Positions 24,954 through 43,703 of a DNA stretch of 64,000 bases are shown here, piece by piece. Both the position numbers and the translations under genes were made by a program. Each line of letters begins with the position of its first letter. Positions within the stretch are counted from its first letter, which is position 1. The notes beneath the pieces were generated by a model, which worked only from the letters and a program-made list of their open reading frames with translations, was not told the DNA's origin and made no database searches. The stretch comes from Trametes villosa. Taxonomy: Eukaryota > Basidiomycota > Agaricomycetes > Polyporales > Polyporaceae. The DNA is taken from the NCBI GenBank assembly GCA_002964805.2, contig PUDQ02000024.1, positions 124,001 through 188,000 on the forward strand, written 5' to 3'.

Positions 24954-27900
24954 TTACTGCCCGAACGCGGCCGCGAGGAACTTCTCGATCTGCTTCTTGT
25001 GGATCGCCTTGCTGCCGGTGGCGACGGAGCTCGTCGGCGCGCGGCCCGCGTAGAGCGGGTACTTGCCCTTGTGGTGCTGCGTCTCGTTCGCGGCGGTCAT
25101 GATCCGCGGGCCGACGTACGTCCAGGAACCGTTGTTCAGGGGCTCCTCCTGGCACCACAGCAAGTCCGCGTTCGGGTACTTGTCGAGGTGCGGGGTGACC
25201 TGCAGGACGAATGTCAGTTATCGGCCAGCCACAGTGCGGCGGGAGTACGTACGAGGTCGTAGGGGAACGGCGAGACCTGTTCCACCCTGCTGATCACCAC
25301 GTCGTTGATGCCCTTGTCCTCGCGCTCCTGGAGAAGAGTGTGGTAGACTTGACCTGTATTTCAAAACGCCACATCAGTATGGGAACCCCGTCGATCACCG
25401 GAGTCGAGTACGAACCCGAGCAGAGAATGTGGCGGCGGATCTTCTCAGGCTCGACCAAGTTCTCGGGATGAGAATCTGGGATGTAGCGCTGGAACTGGGA
25501 GTCGCCGGTCATCTCAGACAGGTCCGAGCGAGCCTTCGGGTGGCGGAGCAGGGACTTCGAGAAGAAGATGATCAACTGCAGGTGGACAGCCGGTCAGCCT
25601 CGAGGAATCACGCAACTCCAAGAAGATGTACGAACCGGCTTGCGGAAGTCGCGGTGGATCTGGCGGCGGAGCACATGGAACTGTAAAGTAAGGTTAGCAA
25701 ATGATTCCATCACAGTCCTCAGTAACAACGTACGTAGTTAGCGGGTGTCCTATAGACAAATGATTAGTACCATGTATGCGCATATATAAAGGGGTTGGCA
25801 TACGTGGGGTATACGACCTGCATGTTGCAGTCCTGGTGCTGACGCTCGATCTTCTCCGGGGTCGGGTAGACGTGCGGGTGGTCGTCGCACAGCTGCAGGA
25901 AGCGCTCAATACGACCACTCGAGTGCTCCGGACCCTGGCCGTCGAAGCCGTGGGGCAGGTTGACGACGAGACCCGTGCGCTGCAGCCACTTGCGCTCGCC
26001 GGACGCGATGAACTGGTCGATGATGCACTGCGCGTTGTTCGCGAAGTCGCCGAATTGCGCCTCCCAGATCGTGAGCGCGCTCGGCGAGACGAGCGAGTAG
26101 CCAAGCTCGAAACCAAGGGTGCCGAACTCCGACAGCGACGAGTTGCAGACGACGAAGCGCGCCTGGTTGCTACCGAGGCTGTTCAGCGGCACGTACTGCT
26201 GCTCGTTCTCCTGGTCGTGGATGACCGCGTGGCGCTGCGAGAAGGTACCACGCTCCACGTCCTGGCCGGAGACACGTACGTGGGTGTTCTCAAGTGCGAG
26301 CGTACCGAACGCCAAGGCCTCGGCGGTCGCCCAGTCAATGTTCGAGCCCTCCTCCACGGTCTTCCCACGGTTGGTGAGGATACGCGCGAGGTTGCGGTGG
26401 GGCTTGAAGCCCTCCGGGAAGGTGGAGATCGCCTTGCCAATGCGCTTGAGGGTGTCCTCGGAGGCCCCGGTAGCACGGGTGGGGAGAGCCTTCTCAGCGA
26501 GCTCCTTGGGCGAGGGGAAGCCAGGCCACGAGGCGGACAGCCACTCCTTGCTGGAAGGAACGTAGTCCTTGGCACCACCGGCAGCCTGCTCGAGCGTGGC
26601 CCACACCCACTTCTTGTGCTCCTCGATATCCTTCTCGGTGAACGTCTCACGGCCGACAAGGAACTTCGTGTACTTCTGGAGCGTCGTGGGCTGCTTCTCG
26701 ATAGCCTTGTACATGCGCGGCTGCGTGAAGCTCGGCTGGTCCGTCTCGTTGTGCCCGTAGCGCCGGTAGCAGACGATGTCGACGACGACGTCCTTCTTCC
26801 ACTTCGCGCGCCAGTCAGCCGCGAGCTGGCACACGAAGTTGACCGCCTCGACGTTGTCGCCGTTGACGTGGAAGATGGGCGCGTCGATCGCCTTCGCGAT
26901 GTCGGAGGGGTAGGGCGTCGAGCGCGCGAAACGCGGGTCCGTGGTGAAGCCAATTTGGTTGTTCACAATCAGGTGGATCGTTCCGCCAGTACCGTAGTTG
27001 GGCAGGTTGTGGAAGCCCATCGTCTCGTAGACGACACCCTGGCCGGCAAACGCCGCATCACCGTGGAGGAGAACGCCCATCGCAGTGTGGTGGCTCTGCT
27101 CGTCCTGCTCAAAGTGCTGGAGCGCGCGAGTCTTGCCGAGCACGACGGGGTCCTCGGCTTCCAGATGCGAGGGGTTGGCTACCAGCGACAGCGCGACCTT
27201 CTTGCCTGACGGCGTAGGGCGCACGTAGTTGGCGCCGAGATGGTACTTGACGTCACCGGCAGGGAAATCGTCGTCCTCAGCAGTGCCAGAGAACTCGTTC
27301 AGGATAGCCTCGAGGGGTTTCCGGATGACGTTCGCGAGCACGTTGAGACGGCCACGATGCGGCATGCCGAGCGTGATGTGCTTGACGCCGTGCTCGACGG
27401 AGCGGTCGATGAGCGCCTTCATACCGGGGATGAGCGACTCGCAGCCCTCGAGACCGAAGCGCTTCTCGTTCGGGTACTTGCTCGCAATGAACTTCTCGAA
27501 CGACTCGGACCAGATGAGACGGTCGAGAACCATCCGCTTCTCGTCGACGGTGTAGTTCCACGGCTTCGGGATCTCGACGCGTTCCCGGATCCAGTCGCAC
27601 TGCTCCTTGTCGGGGATGTGCACGTACTGGATACCGATTGCCCCGCCTGTCACGCGCGTCAGGGCGCAAGGAAAGTCAGATGGATACTGGTACTCACAGT
27701 AGATGCGTTTGCAGAGCTTGATGATCTCGCCAAGGGACATCGTTTTCCTGTCCTCCGTCGCGAAGTGGGGGAGGATACCAGGGCCGAGGGTGATCTGCTT
27801 CTCGAGGTCGCGCTCGGAGAAGCCATACCGGCTCAGCTCGAGTTCAGGGGGGTGTTCGGGGTTAAGGTCGGGGTCCATGATGCCGAGCGGGTCGAGGTCA

Positions 27901-28601
27901 GCAACGTGGTGGCCGCGCACTTGGTACGCGCGGACGAGCAGTTGAACCTGCATTGCATGTCAGAACAACTCGATGGACATATCCGACCAGGGACATGGTC
28001 CCGCATGACGCCGTGCTACAACGTGATTGCATCGGGCCCCAAGGTCGGCCGTGCTGTGTCTCTGAACGGGCCTTCACTACAGATCGCGAGTCTTCAGCAT
28101 GCAATGCGAGTTTCGCAATGCAAAGTGGACGCAATCATGAAGGCACGCTCAAACACAAGAGTGACATACGCCGCCGTAACGTTGCGTGTCATTCACGTGT
28201 AGCGAGATGTTACACGGACGGGTACCCCAAAGCGTAAAACTCACCTTCAAGTGGTCGTCCAACTCCGCACCGCCGTTCGTGTGCAGTGCCGGTGCGCCGT
28301 CGGTAGGCGTAGGCACCAGACTAGGCGGAGGCTGGAACGCCTGCGGGCTGGAGAGGCCCTTGTCCATGCCGGAGAAGTACACGTCCCAGGACGCGTGCAC
28401 AGACTTGGGATCCTGCCTCCACAGCCTGTACATCTCCTCGACGTAGTACGCGTTTGTCCCGTTCGCGAAGGGATCGTTGGGCGACGGCGGCTTCGCGGTG
28501 GTCGCGGTCGCGTAGGAGCGCACCAGAGGTTGAACTCCGTAGCGGAAGCGGGCGCCGTGCATGGCCTGCACGACGCGAGGGAGACGAGCGAGCCTGTGCA
28601 T
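24954..28601 (-). CDS. KGD1: 2-oxoglutarate dehydrogenase E1 component, mitochondrial
   Basis: A thiamine-diphosphate-dependent E1 subunit that decarboxylates 2-oxoglutarate in the TCA cycle, in complex with E2 (KGD2) and E3. The start [16 protein letters not shown] is a basic mitochondrial targeting peptide. The E1 N-terminal motif [13 protein letters not shown] follows, then [32 protein letters not shown], the TPP-binding stretch [20 protein letters not shown] with NNQIGFTT, and the C-terminal [14 protein letters not shown] and [14 protein letters not shown]. It ends GQ then TAA 24954-24956. Exon 1 is 28245-28601; intron 1 (27948-28244) is long at 297 nt. Near the 3' end a 16-nt micro-exon (25734-25749) supplies most of TTPANY. 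Length (about 1,000 residues) is normal for the family. Confidence 0.95.
25734..25749 (-). other. 16-nt micro-exon of the OGDH E1 gene
   Basis: On the minus strand CTATAG precedes and GTACGT follows the 16 bases GACACCCGCTAACTAC. Joining them to upstream ...CCC AC and downstream TTC CAT restores YPTTPANYFHVLRRQ, a conserved block of 2-oxoglutarate dehydrogenases. Skipping it would shift the frame. Confidence 0.75.
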
Positions 28602-28978
28602 CGTTGAAGAGGCCTGCTAGACGTCGCTCGTGGTGGTGGAAAGGAAGGAAGGAGAGGGTGAGGTCGAGCTCGGCGACGTGGAGGGTGATGACGAGCGGAG
28701 TCCGCTTTTGGCATGCACTTAGCATCGGCGCACTGCACCGACGGGCGCCTATATCAATCCGAAGTACTCAACTCTCTCGGATCCAACGAATCACCGTTCG
28801 GTTATTCCGTTCTGGTGGACGTATTCAAGGCCTTTCACGGCTGCCCTGGGTATAAGGATATGTTTACATAGACACAGACACGACAAAGCTACACGTCAAA
28901 CACATCTAGAGGTAAGTACACGGTCATCACGGAGCCAGAATGGAACCAGCCAATCAGAGCAGCCTGTATGCGACCCCC
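28602..28978. other. Intergenic region upstream of OGDH
   Basis: About 0.38 kb between the OGDH start and the stop of the Kre9-like gene, both on the minus strand. It should contain the OGDH promoter. No clear TATA box seen. Confidence 0.5.
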
Positions 28979-29769
28979 TCACAGAGCCATAGTTATACCG
29001 ACCAAGACCGGCCAGAAGACGAAGACGAGCCGGAACTTGAAGAGCTCCATGTCCAGAGTCGGACGCTTGCCAAGAGCCGCTACCGCGGCGTCCGCCTGGG
29101 GACCGGTCGGCCAGTCGTCCTCTTCTATCGACAGTGGGGGTGCGGTCGCCGAGGGGCGGATGGTGACGAAGGTGGGCTTCAGCATAGACACGATGGTTGC
29201 GTCCGGGAGCACTAGTGTGAGCGCAGGAGTGATGTAGGTGACGGTCGGCGCGTCTTCGTTGTGTTCATCAATCGTCAGGCCATCAAGGGGGTAGATGTTC
29301 GCCATATCAGTGATGGTAAAGTCGGCGGTGTAGACAGTGACTTTCGGATGCTGGCAGATGAAACGCATATGGCTGCTGAGCGTGAGCATGGGCCGAGCCG
29401 CATATATGTATTGTTGAACTCACTAGTCTGAGCCGTTGTGCCTCAATGACGGTGATATCCAGACGTCGACTGAACGACTCGCCGGGTCGACTTGTTCCGC
29501 CAGGGTTGTCACGAAGCTCTGGGAATAAGTCATGACTCAACATAACGTGCTGTGGTGGTTGATAGATGATATCTCACCTCCCCAACGTATAGGTCTATGT
29601 CTACGGGGCCCATTTCCGCGAGCGAGGGGAGATTGTGGTCATTTGTCCACTGAACGGTAGCCACCCGACCAGCGCTGAGAACAGTATCACCGATAGGATA
29701 GGTCCCATAGATCCCAGCAGAGACCCAGTTAGTGCAGAGCAGAGCCGATAGGACCAGATGACGAAGCAT
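28979..29769 (-). CDS. Kre9/Knh1-like GPI-type cell-surface protein
   Basis: A small secreted protein of the basidiomycete group annotated as yeast cell-wall synthesis Kre9/Knh1-like N-terminal domain. From 29769 it starts MLRHLVLSALLCTNWVSAG (signal peptide about 1-18). The Ig-like domain follows: YPIGDTVLSAGRVATVQWTND, SLAEMGPVDIDLYVGE, then after introns SFVTTLAEQVDPASRSVDVW and SHMRFICQHPKVTVYTADFTI. The C-terminus is hydrophobic (FRLVFVFWPVLVGITMAL), consistent with a GPI-anchor signal or a single membrane anchor. Three exons. It lacks the long Ser/Thr stalk seen in many relatives. Role in beta-glucan assembly is only by family name; the molecular function is unknown. Confidence 0.75.
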
Positions 29770-30284
29770 CCCTCTTCTAGAATTAGCCGTTATAGAATAA
29801 GAGCCACAAGGTCAGCCAGATGTATGGTGAGCGAGATTGTTGCCAAAGAACCAGCCAGCCAGATGTATGGTGAGCGAGATTGTTGCAGAGAAACCAGCCA
29901 GTGGTGAGACAAAACAAGTCGAGGTGAGGGTGCAAGAGAGAGATGTTGGCGCCTCTGTACATGGCGACCTTGAGCACGGGCCCAGTCGGCATTCACGCTG
30001 CCAGTTCCCGCTGCTAGGCATCCCTCAATGTACACGCAACTCATCATGTCTAGCTACGTTGCTTCGGGCCAGCACAGACGATACTTAATTGTCGCAATGC
30101 CTAGGTAGTGCATGTTGAGTATCAGGGACGCCGCCGGAATCGCGTAGATGTGATGGACATGCGCCGGTGGCTGAAGTGAGGACGATCAACTACCCGCCTA
30201 ACCTCTCCTTCAACCTCGACAGCAATGCTCACGACTTTCTGAATTCTGGGACTCTGGTAGCTTCCTCAGACTCTTGCTCACGAC
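29770..30284. other. Divergent promoter region (Kre9-like / BEACH)
   Basis: About 0.5 kb shared 5' region of two divergently transcribed genes. It contains the 43-bp tandem duplication 29813-29898. No TATA box stands out. Confidence 0.55.
29813..29898. repeat. 43-bp tandem duplication in a divergent promoter
   Basis: The block CCAGATGTATGGTGAGCGAG and the bases around it recur with an offset of 43 bp (first copy from 29813, second from 29856). The copies differ by only a few bases near their junction, so the duplication is recent. Confidence 0.85.
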
Positions 30285-37927
<7,643 letters not shown>

Positions 37928-38558
37928 ACGGCCTCCCCGGCACGCTCCCTACTATTCGACGCTTTCGGTTGCAACATGGTATCTTGTACTCTAGGATCCT
38001 GCTATATCTATACCCCGATATTGTACTCTCAGCTTACCACGACAGCTGCTCCGAAGGGCCAGTGAGCTGTACGATACATAGGTGCGTGTGTCCCCCGCAG
38101 CCGCAAATCATTGACCCGGGATCGGACAACAGCTGCTAGGTACGTGAACGCGTACTTTCCTAAGGAGAAAGAGCTCACCCTGACAGCGTCTCGTTCCTAG
38201 GAGAACCCCTGTGGGATGTTGGACTACGAACGTGCAGGGTAAGCGCTGGGCGACTGGCACAACATCGCGTTCTTGCCAAACGATGAAATGTTGTCGCGAA
38301 GGATATGCCGACGATCGGTACGCGGTCCGGCGGTCGGTCTCCGGCTACTACGGCCAGTAGTAGTGCGCTTCTTCAGAACGTCGCGGGACCCCCGCTGCTT
38401 CGTCCTGCGGGCCGTGCCTGACCGCGCTGAACGCGAACCCAGGGGACGAACGTGCATGACCCGCGGACAGTTCAAGCGACGCTCAGGCCCGCGCCGCGCC
38501 CTCCCCGACGCTCTTATAAGGTAGGCAACACGCTCTCACTCCTCCGCGTCGGGTCAAG
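37928..38558. other. Intergenic region between BEACH and phytase genes
   Basis: About 0.63 kb: BEACH 3' flank and the phytase promoter (TATA at 38515). No additional gene supported. Confidence 0.55.
38515..38520 (+). promoter_or_regulatory. TATA box of the phytase-like gene
   Basis: CTTATAAGG lies about 40 bp upstream of the ATG at 38559, implying a very short 5' UTR. Confidence 0.5.
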
Positions 38559-40483
38559 ATGGCTGCGCTGACGCTCAACCTCGTTCTCGCCGCTCTGGCA
38601 GTCGTGTGCTACGGGCGCTTCGACCCCCTGCACCACTCCGGCCCAGCCTCGCCCTACTTCGACGCCCCCGCGCAGTTCGACGTCCCGTCGTCCACACCCG
38701 CGCAATGTATCGTGGAGCAGGCGGCATACATCGTTCGGCATGGCTCGTGCGTCTCATTCATCCCGGCGCCGCGCTGCCACCTGCTGACCCTGCTTGACAC
38801 CCAGACGGTTCCCCGAGCCTGGCTCGTTCGCCGGTTGGCAGGCGCTCTTCGCTAAACTCCAGAACGCTACCTACACCGCTCGCGGCCCGTTGGCGTTTCT
38901 CCCCTCCTGGGTGCCGCCCGTAGACGACGCGCCGCACGAGCCGCTCTACCTGTCGTCCACGGGCGCGGGCGAGGCGTTCAGTCTCGGGGTGGACCTCAGG
39001 AAGCGCTACCGCTTTACGCCCGGCGGCAATAACTTCACTATCTGGTGAGCAGTGGCATCGCGCTAAAGCGCCGCTGTAGCGCCGCAGGGAACAGCGCTGA
39101 CGCCTCACTTCTCGCAGGGCGGCTGGACAGCAGCGCGTCGTGGACACGGCCGCCTATTTCCTCCAGGGTTATCTCTCGCAGGGAAACTACCTCACGGCGC
39201 CAACCGAAAACCGGGGCATCGTCGTGTCGATGCCGGATTCGGTCAACTACACCTTCGCGGATTCGCTGACGCCGTCGAGCGGCTGTCCGGCATACAAGGG
39301 AGGCGACACCTCCGCTAAGGCGTCCACATTCCGCGCCTCGTACCAGGGCAGGATCGCTGCCCGGATCAATCGTTATCTAGACGGCCTTGCGTTGAATGCG
39401 AGCGACGTCGGGGTAATGCAAGACCTGTGCGGCTTCCAGGCGGAAGTCAATGGCGACACCCGCTTCTGCGACATCTTTGAAGGTACGGCATGTCTAGCCC
39501 CGCGCTCGCCCCGCAGCTCTGATGCGACAATTTGCTTAGAGGACGAGTGGAAGGACTACGAGTATGCGCATGACCTCAACTACTACTACGGGTGCGTCTG
39601 GCGCCGCGGCGCGGAACACCGCTCGGAGCAAACTCTGAGCATGCCTCCCTCCCCTATGACAGATCCGGGCCAGGCAACCCTTTTGCGGCTACTGTGGGAT
39701 ACCCCTGGCTCCAAGCTGTCACCGACCTGCTGGCATCTCCCCGGAACGCGAGCGCGAGCGACAGCGCAAATGCAACTCTGTCGGAGCGCGCATTTGTTCC
39801 GCCTCCGCTAGTCATGAGCTTCACGGTGATCCGTCTCGCGAACGCCTTCCGTCCACCCCGACGCTCACGCCCGTCATCCAGCACGACAATAACCTCCCAC
39901 CTGTGGTCGCCGCGCTAGGCATTTGGAACACGTCCGACGCGCACGGCGTCTACCCGCTCTCGCCGACGCGTGTAGACGCGCGTCGCACGTTCCGCTCCTC
40001 CTACCTTGTGTCCTTCCTCGGGCACGTTGCGCTGGAGCGGCTCTCCTGCGACCCGCAAGCGCGATCCTCTGCCGTGCACCACAGCGCCGGGCAGGTCGTC
40101 GCGGCGCCTGGTACAAGCGCCCGTGCGCAGAAGTTCGTACGGATAAGGGTGAGCATGTTTTCTGTGTCTCACACGTCGCGCCCGGGCGCACGTCTGTGTT
40201 CCGAGCGGAGGCTTATGTTCGCGTTTCGGCTGGACAGATCAACGATGCGGTGGTGCCCGTGCCAGGGTGTGCCAGTGGCCCGGGGGCGTCCTGCCCATTG
40301 GAAGGCTTCGTGGAGCATGTACGGAGGCGAGGTGCGGTCGCGGGTGACTTCGTCGAGCGGTGCGGGCTGCAGGACGTGAAGAACGCGACGAGCGTGCTGG
40401 ACATCTTCACGAAGGTGCCGTCGGCGAACGCGCAGACCTTCACGCTCCTGGCGCCGCAAGCGAACGCGCTCGTGGGTTTCTGA
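38559..40483 (+). CDS. Secreted histidine acid phosphatase / phytase
   Basis: A branch-2 histidine phosphatase that would release phosphate from phytate or other esters outside the cell. The signal peptide is MAALTLNLVLAALAVVCYG. Splicing out the intron after CGG CAT GGC TC restores the catalytic block YIVRHGSRFPEPGSF (RHGxRxP, nucleophilic His). A later splice restores the proton-donor motif SFTHDNN (HD). Other family marks are FDAPAQFDVPSS near the start, AAGQQRVVDTA, MQDLCGFQ, NPFAATVGYPW, and the C-terminal VNDAVV-like segment (spliced as RINDAVVPVPGC) with FVERCGLQDV. The stop is TGA 40481-40483. Several potential N-glycosylation sites (NATY, NFT, NYT, NAS, NTS). About 500 residues; a few intron borders in the middle are approximate. 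Phytase versus general acid phosphatase cannot be decided. Confidence 0.88.
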
Positions 40484-40970
40484 TTCAAGTGGCAGTTCCA
40501 CATTTCGTGCATAAATTACGTCCTCATGTAATTCCGCTGCCTTGCGGTGGTCATACTGTAGTGTTTGTTATGACGTCCATACCTGGTGACTACTTTGCCG
40601 AATTCCTGGGATTCTTGCATGCGCCTCCGGCTAAGGGCGCCTATACGCGTGGTGATGCGCACCTTGCTGCCGGCTCAGGCTGCTGCCACACGCTGTCGGC
40701 CATCTCTCTCCCTCTACTTTCACCGCCTGCTACAGGCTCCGGCTTGTATGTCAGCTTTGATGATTTGTCTGAAGTCTTACTCTGGCCGATAAGTATCGCA
40801 ATGGCGCCTTATAACGGATTGTTATCTGGCGGCGATCTCCGCGCGATTGGCTACGGAGGATCATAACGCTCAGTTACTTGTCCAGTCCGCGCCCAATCCG
40901 TCCTCATCTCTCGACTCCCTGCTCGCCCTCCGTTCTCCCTAGATCTCTCGCTACTCTCTAGTTCCCTACA
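40484..40970. other. Intergenic region between phytase and profilin genes
   Basis: About 0.49 kb. Holds the phytase 3' flank and a CT-rich profilin promoter/5' UTR (about 40890-40970), typical for housekeeping genes in fungi. Confidence 0.5.
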
Positions 40971-41557
40971 ATGTCCTGGCAAGGTGAGGCTCGCGCCGTG
41001 CACAGGTAGTTCGGACATGTTCTCATCTGGATTGTCTCTCCTCGCGTGCCGCCACACCTGCACAGCGTACGTCGACACCAACCTGATCGGAACGGGCAAG
41101 GTCTCCAAGGCTGCCATCATCGGCCTCGCTGGAGGTGTATGGGCAGCGTCGCCGGGCTACACTGTACGCACTCCCCCAGTCTCATCGCGCTCACTCCGCT
41201 AATTAGACGATAGCTCTCCGCAGAGGAGCAGAAGGCGATCGTGACCGGGTTCGACAAGCCTGACGCGATCCAGGCCAGCGGCATCCGCGCTGCTGGCCAG
41301 AAGTTCTTCACGCTCCGGGCGGACACACGCAGTATCTACGGCAAGAAAGCGGTGCGTACCCATCCCCCCAGTCTCTCTCGCAACGCCGTAGTGCTGACCG
41401 CGCCCCCGCGCCCTGTCCCTGTCAGGCTGACGGCGTGATCCTCGTGAAGACGAAGCAGGCCGTGCTTGTCGCAGAGTACGTCGCGCCTATTCAGGCGGCG
41501 GAAGCGACACCCGTCGTGGAGAGCCTCGCCGATTACCTCATCAGCGTCGGCTACTAA
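40971..41557 (+). CDS. PFY1: Profilin
   Basis: A small actin-monomer and polyproline-binding protein that supplies ATP-actin to formins. Exon 1 is only 13 nt (MSWQ plus one base). After introns the product runs MSWQAYVDTNLIGTGKVSKA, then GFDKPDAIQASGIRAAGQKF and VEYVAP-type end sequence AVLVAEYVAPIQAAE, to SVGY and TAA 41555-41557. Splicing gives 126 residues, the normal fungal length. MSWQxYVDxxLxG is the diagnostic N-terminus, and the C-terminal helix is present. Four exons in consistent phase. The very short first exon is a typical profilin gene structure and is easily missed. Confidence 0.93.
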
Positions 41558-43703
41558 TCGATGCGCGGGGCGGACGGTGCTGCTGGTCCTGGTCGTGGCT
41601 GCTCTCTCCTGGATGAAGATTTGACATCAAACTGTACACAACTCGCACAATCTCGCTTTGACAATGGCACCTATGTATTTTTGCGACAGCGCCCCTGGAT
41701 CTCGAGATCCCCACCGCAGGATCGGATCGTGTGCAGGCACGCTGAGCAGGAATGCCTGGCTGTGTAGGATTGCAACGGCAGTGGCATGAATGGAACGCAA
41801 AGCACGCGGTCAGTTTCTCGCGCATACCATCGTCGGCAATCGAGCCCCCTCTCTAGGTGCAAGTACTACGTCAATCAAAACAGAATCCGGAATATCATCG
41901 ACCCCTTGTACTTCGCATTGAACGACTTGGCGTGAATCAAAGCCCTAACTGACATGGAATGCTAGAGATGAGATGAGAGCCGTACTCTGGCTCGGGGCTA
42001 CGCACGTCCCTGAGGCGGAGATGGGTTCATGAAGGTTGTGTTCACGAACTTGAACGGGCAAGCCGAATAACCATCGGGCGCTCGTTGGACCCACAAAGCG
42101 GTGTAAGCGACCTCAGCTCAGCTCAATCCCGCCATCATCGTCGCCCGACGGCCCGACGCGCTTGAATTCGCCACGCTCGTGCTCGTACTGTTATCACCGG
42201 GTTTTCCAGGATACCTTGCATGCTCGCTGGTCAGTCAATACGGATGCCAACTTTGCGGACACTGAAGTCGGCACCTTCACAGTTTTCCCGATGTCCGCCA
42301 GCGGATAGGGACAGCCCCCCGCCGGGGATGGCAATCGCGTTTCTCTCGAACGAGTACGTACGTGCGTCGTACACTCGTGCTGCAGAGCTTGCGAAGGCTG
42401 CAGATGAACGTGTTCTGAGCCTTCCATAGCTCGCTCCAGATCTCAGTGGTCGCCAATACATTCAACCACCTGCCACCAGAACGTCCGACTCGTTCGGCCC
42501 TCGGGAGCTCGTCGTCCCCGTCTACAGGGTGCCCACACGACGACAACGTTATCTCCGCCCCTACTCGCAGCGCTTTGTGTCTTCTGCGGCAGAATTTCCT
42601 TGAAGGACCAGCGCCGACCGCAGTCTAGTACCGGGAGTACGCTATGGGCCGCCGAGACGCCCTTGCCAGTAGGCGAGGCAGGCTTCGACCCCGCACGAAA
42701 TGAGCGAGCACCCCCGCTCGCGTTCGGGGGCGTATCTTGGGGCGACTGATGACGCCGACGCCACTCCGCTAACCAGTCCACCCAGCATTAAAGGGCGCTG
42801 TCCGCACGCCTTTCAAGCTCGAGACTCCGCCAAAAGGGTCCGCATGAACAACACAAGCACTCCCAATTTGCAAGTGCCCTCCCGTAGTTGTGAGCGACAG
42901 GCATCTTACACTGAAGACCGCAGGGTGTGACAGGGATGAGCCTCCAGGCCTCTGCTATGGTCATGGAGACGACACCACAAAGCGCGCCGCGGAGGACCCT
43001 GAGTTATCCGGCATGCGGGACTCGCGCCCAAACGCGCCCCAGCGTCGTGCGCCTGGCGGTGCGCCATGCTGCACGGACGTCCATCGACTTTCAACGGCGA
43101 CCGACTGTCAAACCGCACAGAGCGCGCAGCGCCCGGGCGCAAATGGCGAGGTGAGTCTGGAACGGCGCGCGCTGCGCCTTTGTACCCACTCATGACCACC
43201 GCACACAGACATGAACCCTCCCCGTGCCCTCCGAAATACTGCACAGAATTTCCTGAACACCGGGGAGTTCGGAACGCCCCAGCGGAACCCCGCTCCAGGC
43301 TGCTTTCGGGGCTGAACACGTCAATCCGTGATCCGGCGTGAAACGTGTCCTGGGTCCGGAACGCCCTGACAGCACCAGTGCGTCCACCTTCTCCAACTCA
43401 GCTGGCGGGAGGGCGGAGACACAGCGCCTGCTGTGTGCCAACGCCCTTCTCCTCGGGCGCCCGCAACGCATTGTCCGCGCCTCCCAGCTGGCGCCGCGTT
43501 ATGGCACGCTCCTCTGCCCCATCTGCCGCCTCAACCACCCGTCAGCGCCCTTCCAAGCATGCCTGGAATGGGGACGGATGTCGGGCAGTGGTGCACGCTC
43601 AGAGACGCCTCCTCCAAGTCCCAGGAGGTATAAATCATCTGCGAAAAAGTGTGGGAGGAGCACACAACACCACCAGTTGTATCTGCTATCCACCGACATC
43701 GAC
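41558..43703. other. Intergenic region with a possible gene relic
   Basis: About 2.1 kb with no recognised complete gene. The minus strand from about 42500 to 42116 has open frames in several phases and ends in a coding-looking stretch (GEFKRVGPSGDDDGGIELS then TGA at about 42116) that could be the remnant of a gene's C-terminus. The rest shows nothing I can support. The distal end is the promoter of the small gene at 43704. Confidence 0.45.
43629..43635 (+). promoter_or_regulatory. TATA box of the small unknown gene
   Basis: TATAAAT sits 75 bp upstream of the ATG at 43704. Confidence 0.55.

Noticed and set aside
25776..27209. Plus-strand open frame of 477 codons
   Set aside because: It lies entirely antisense to the OGDH E1 coding exon. 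High GC and biased third positions produce such shadows, and it has no domain and no splice or promoter logic.
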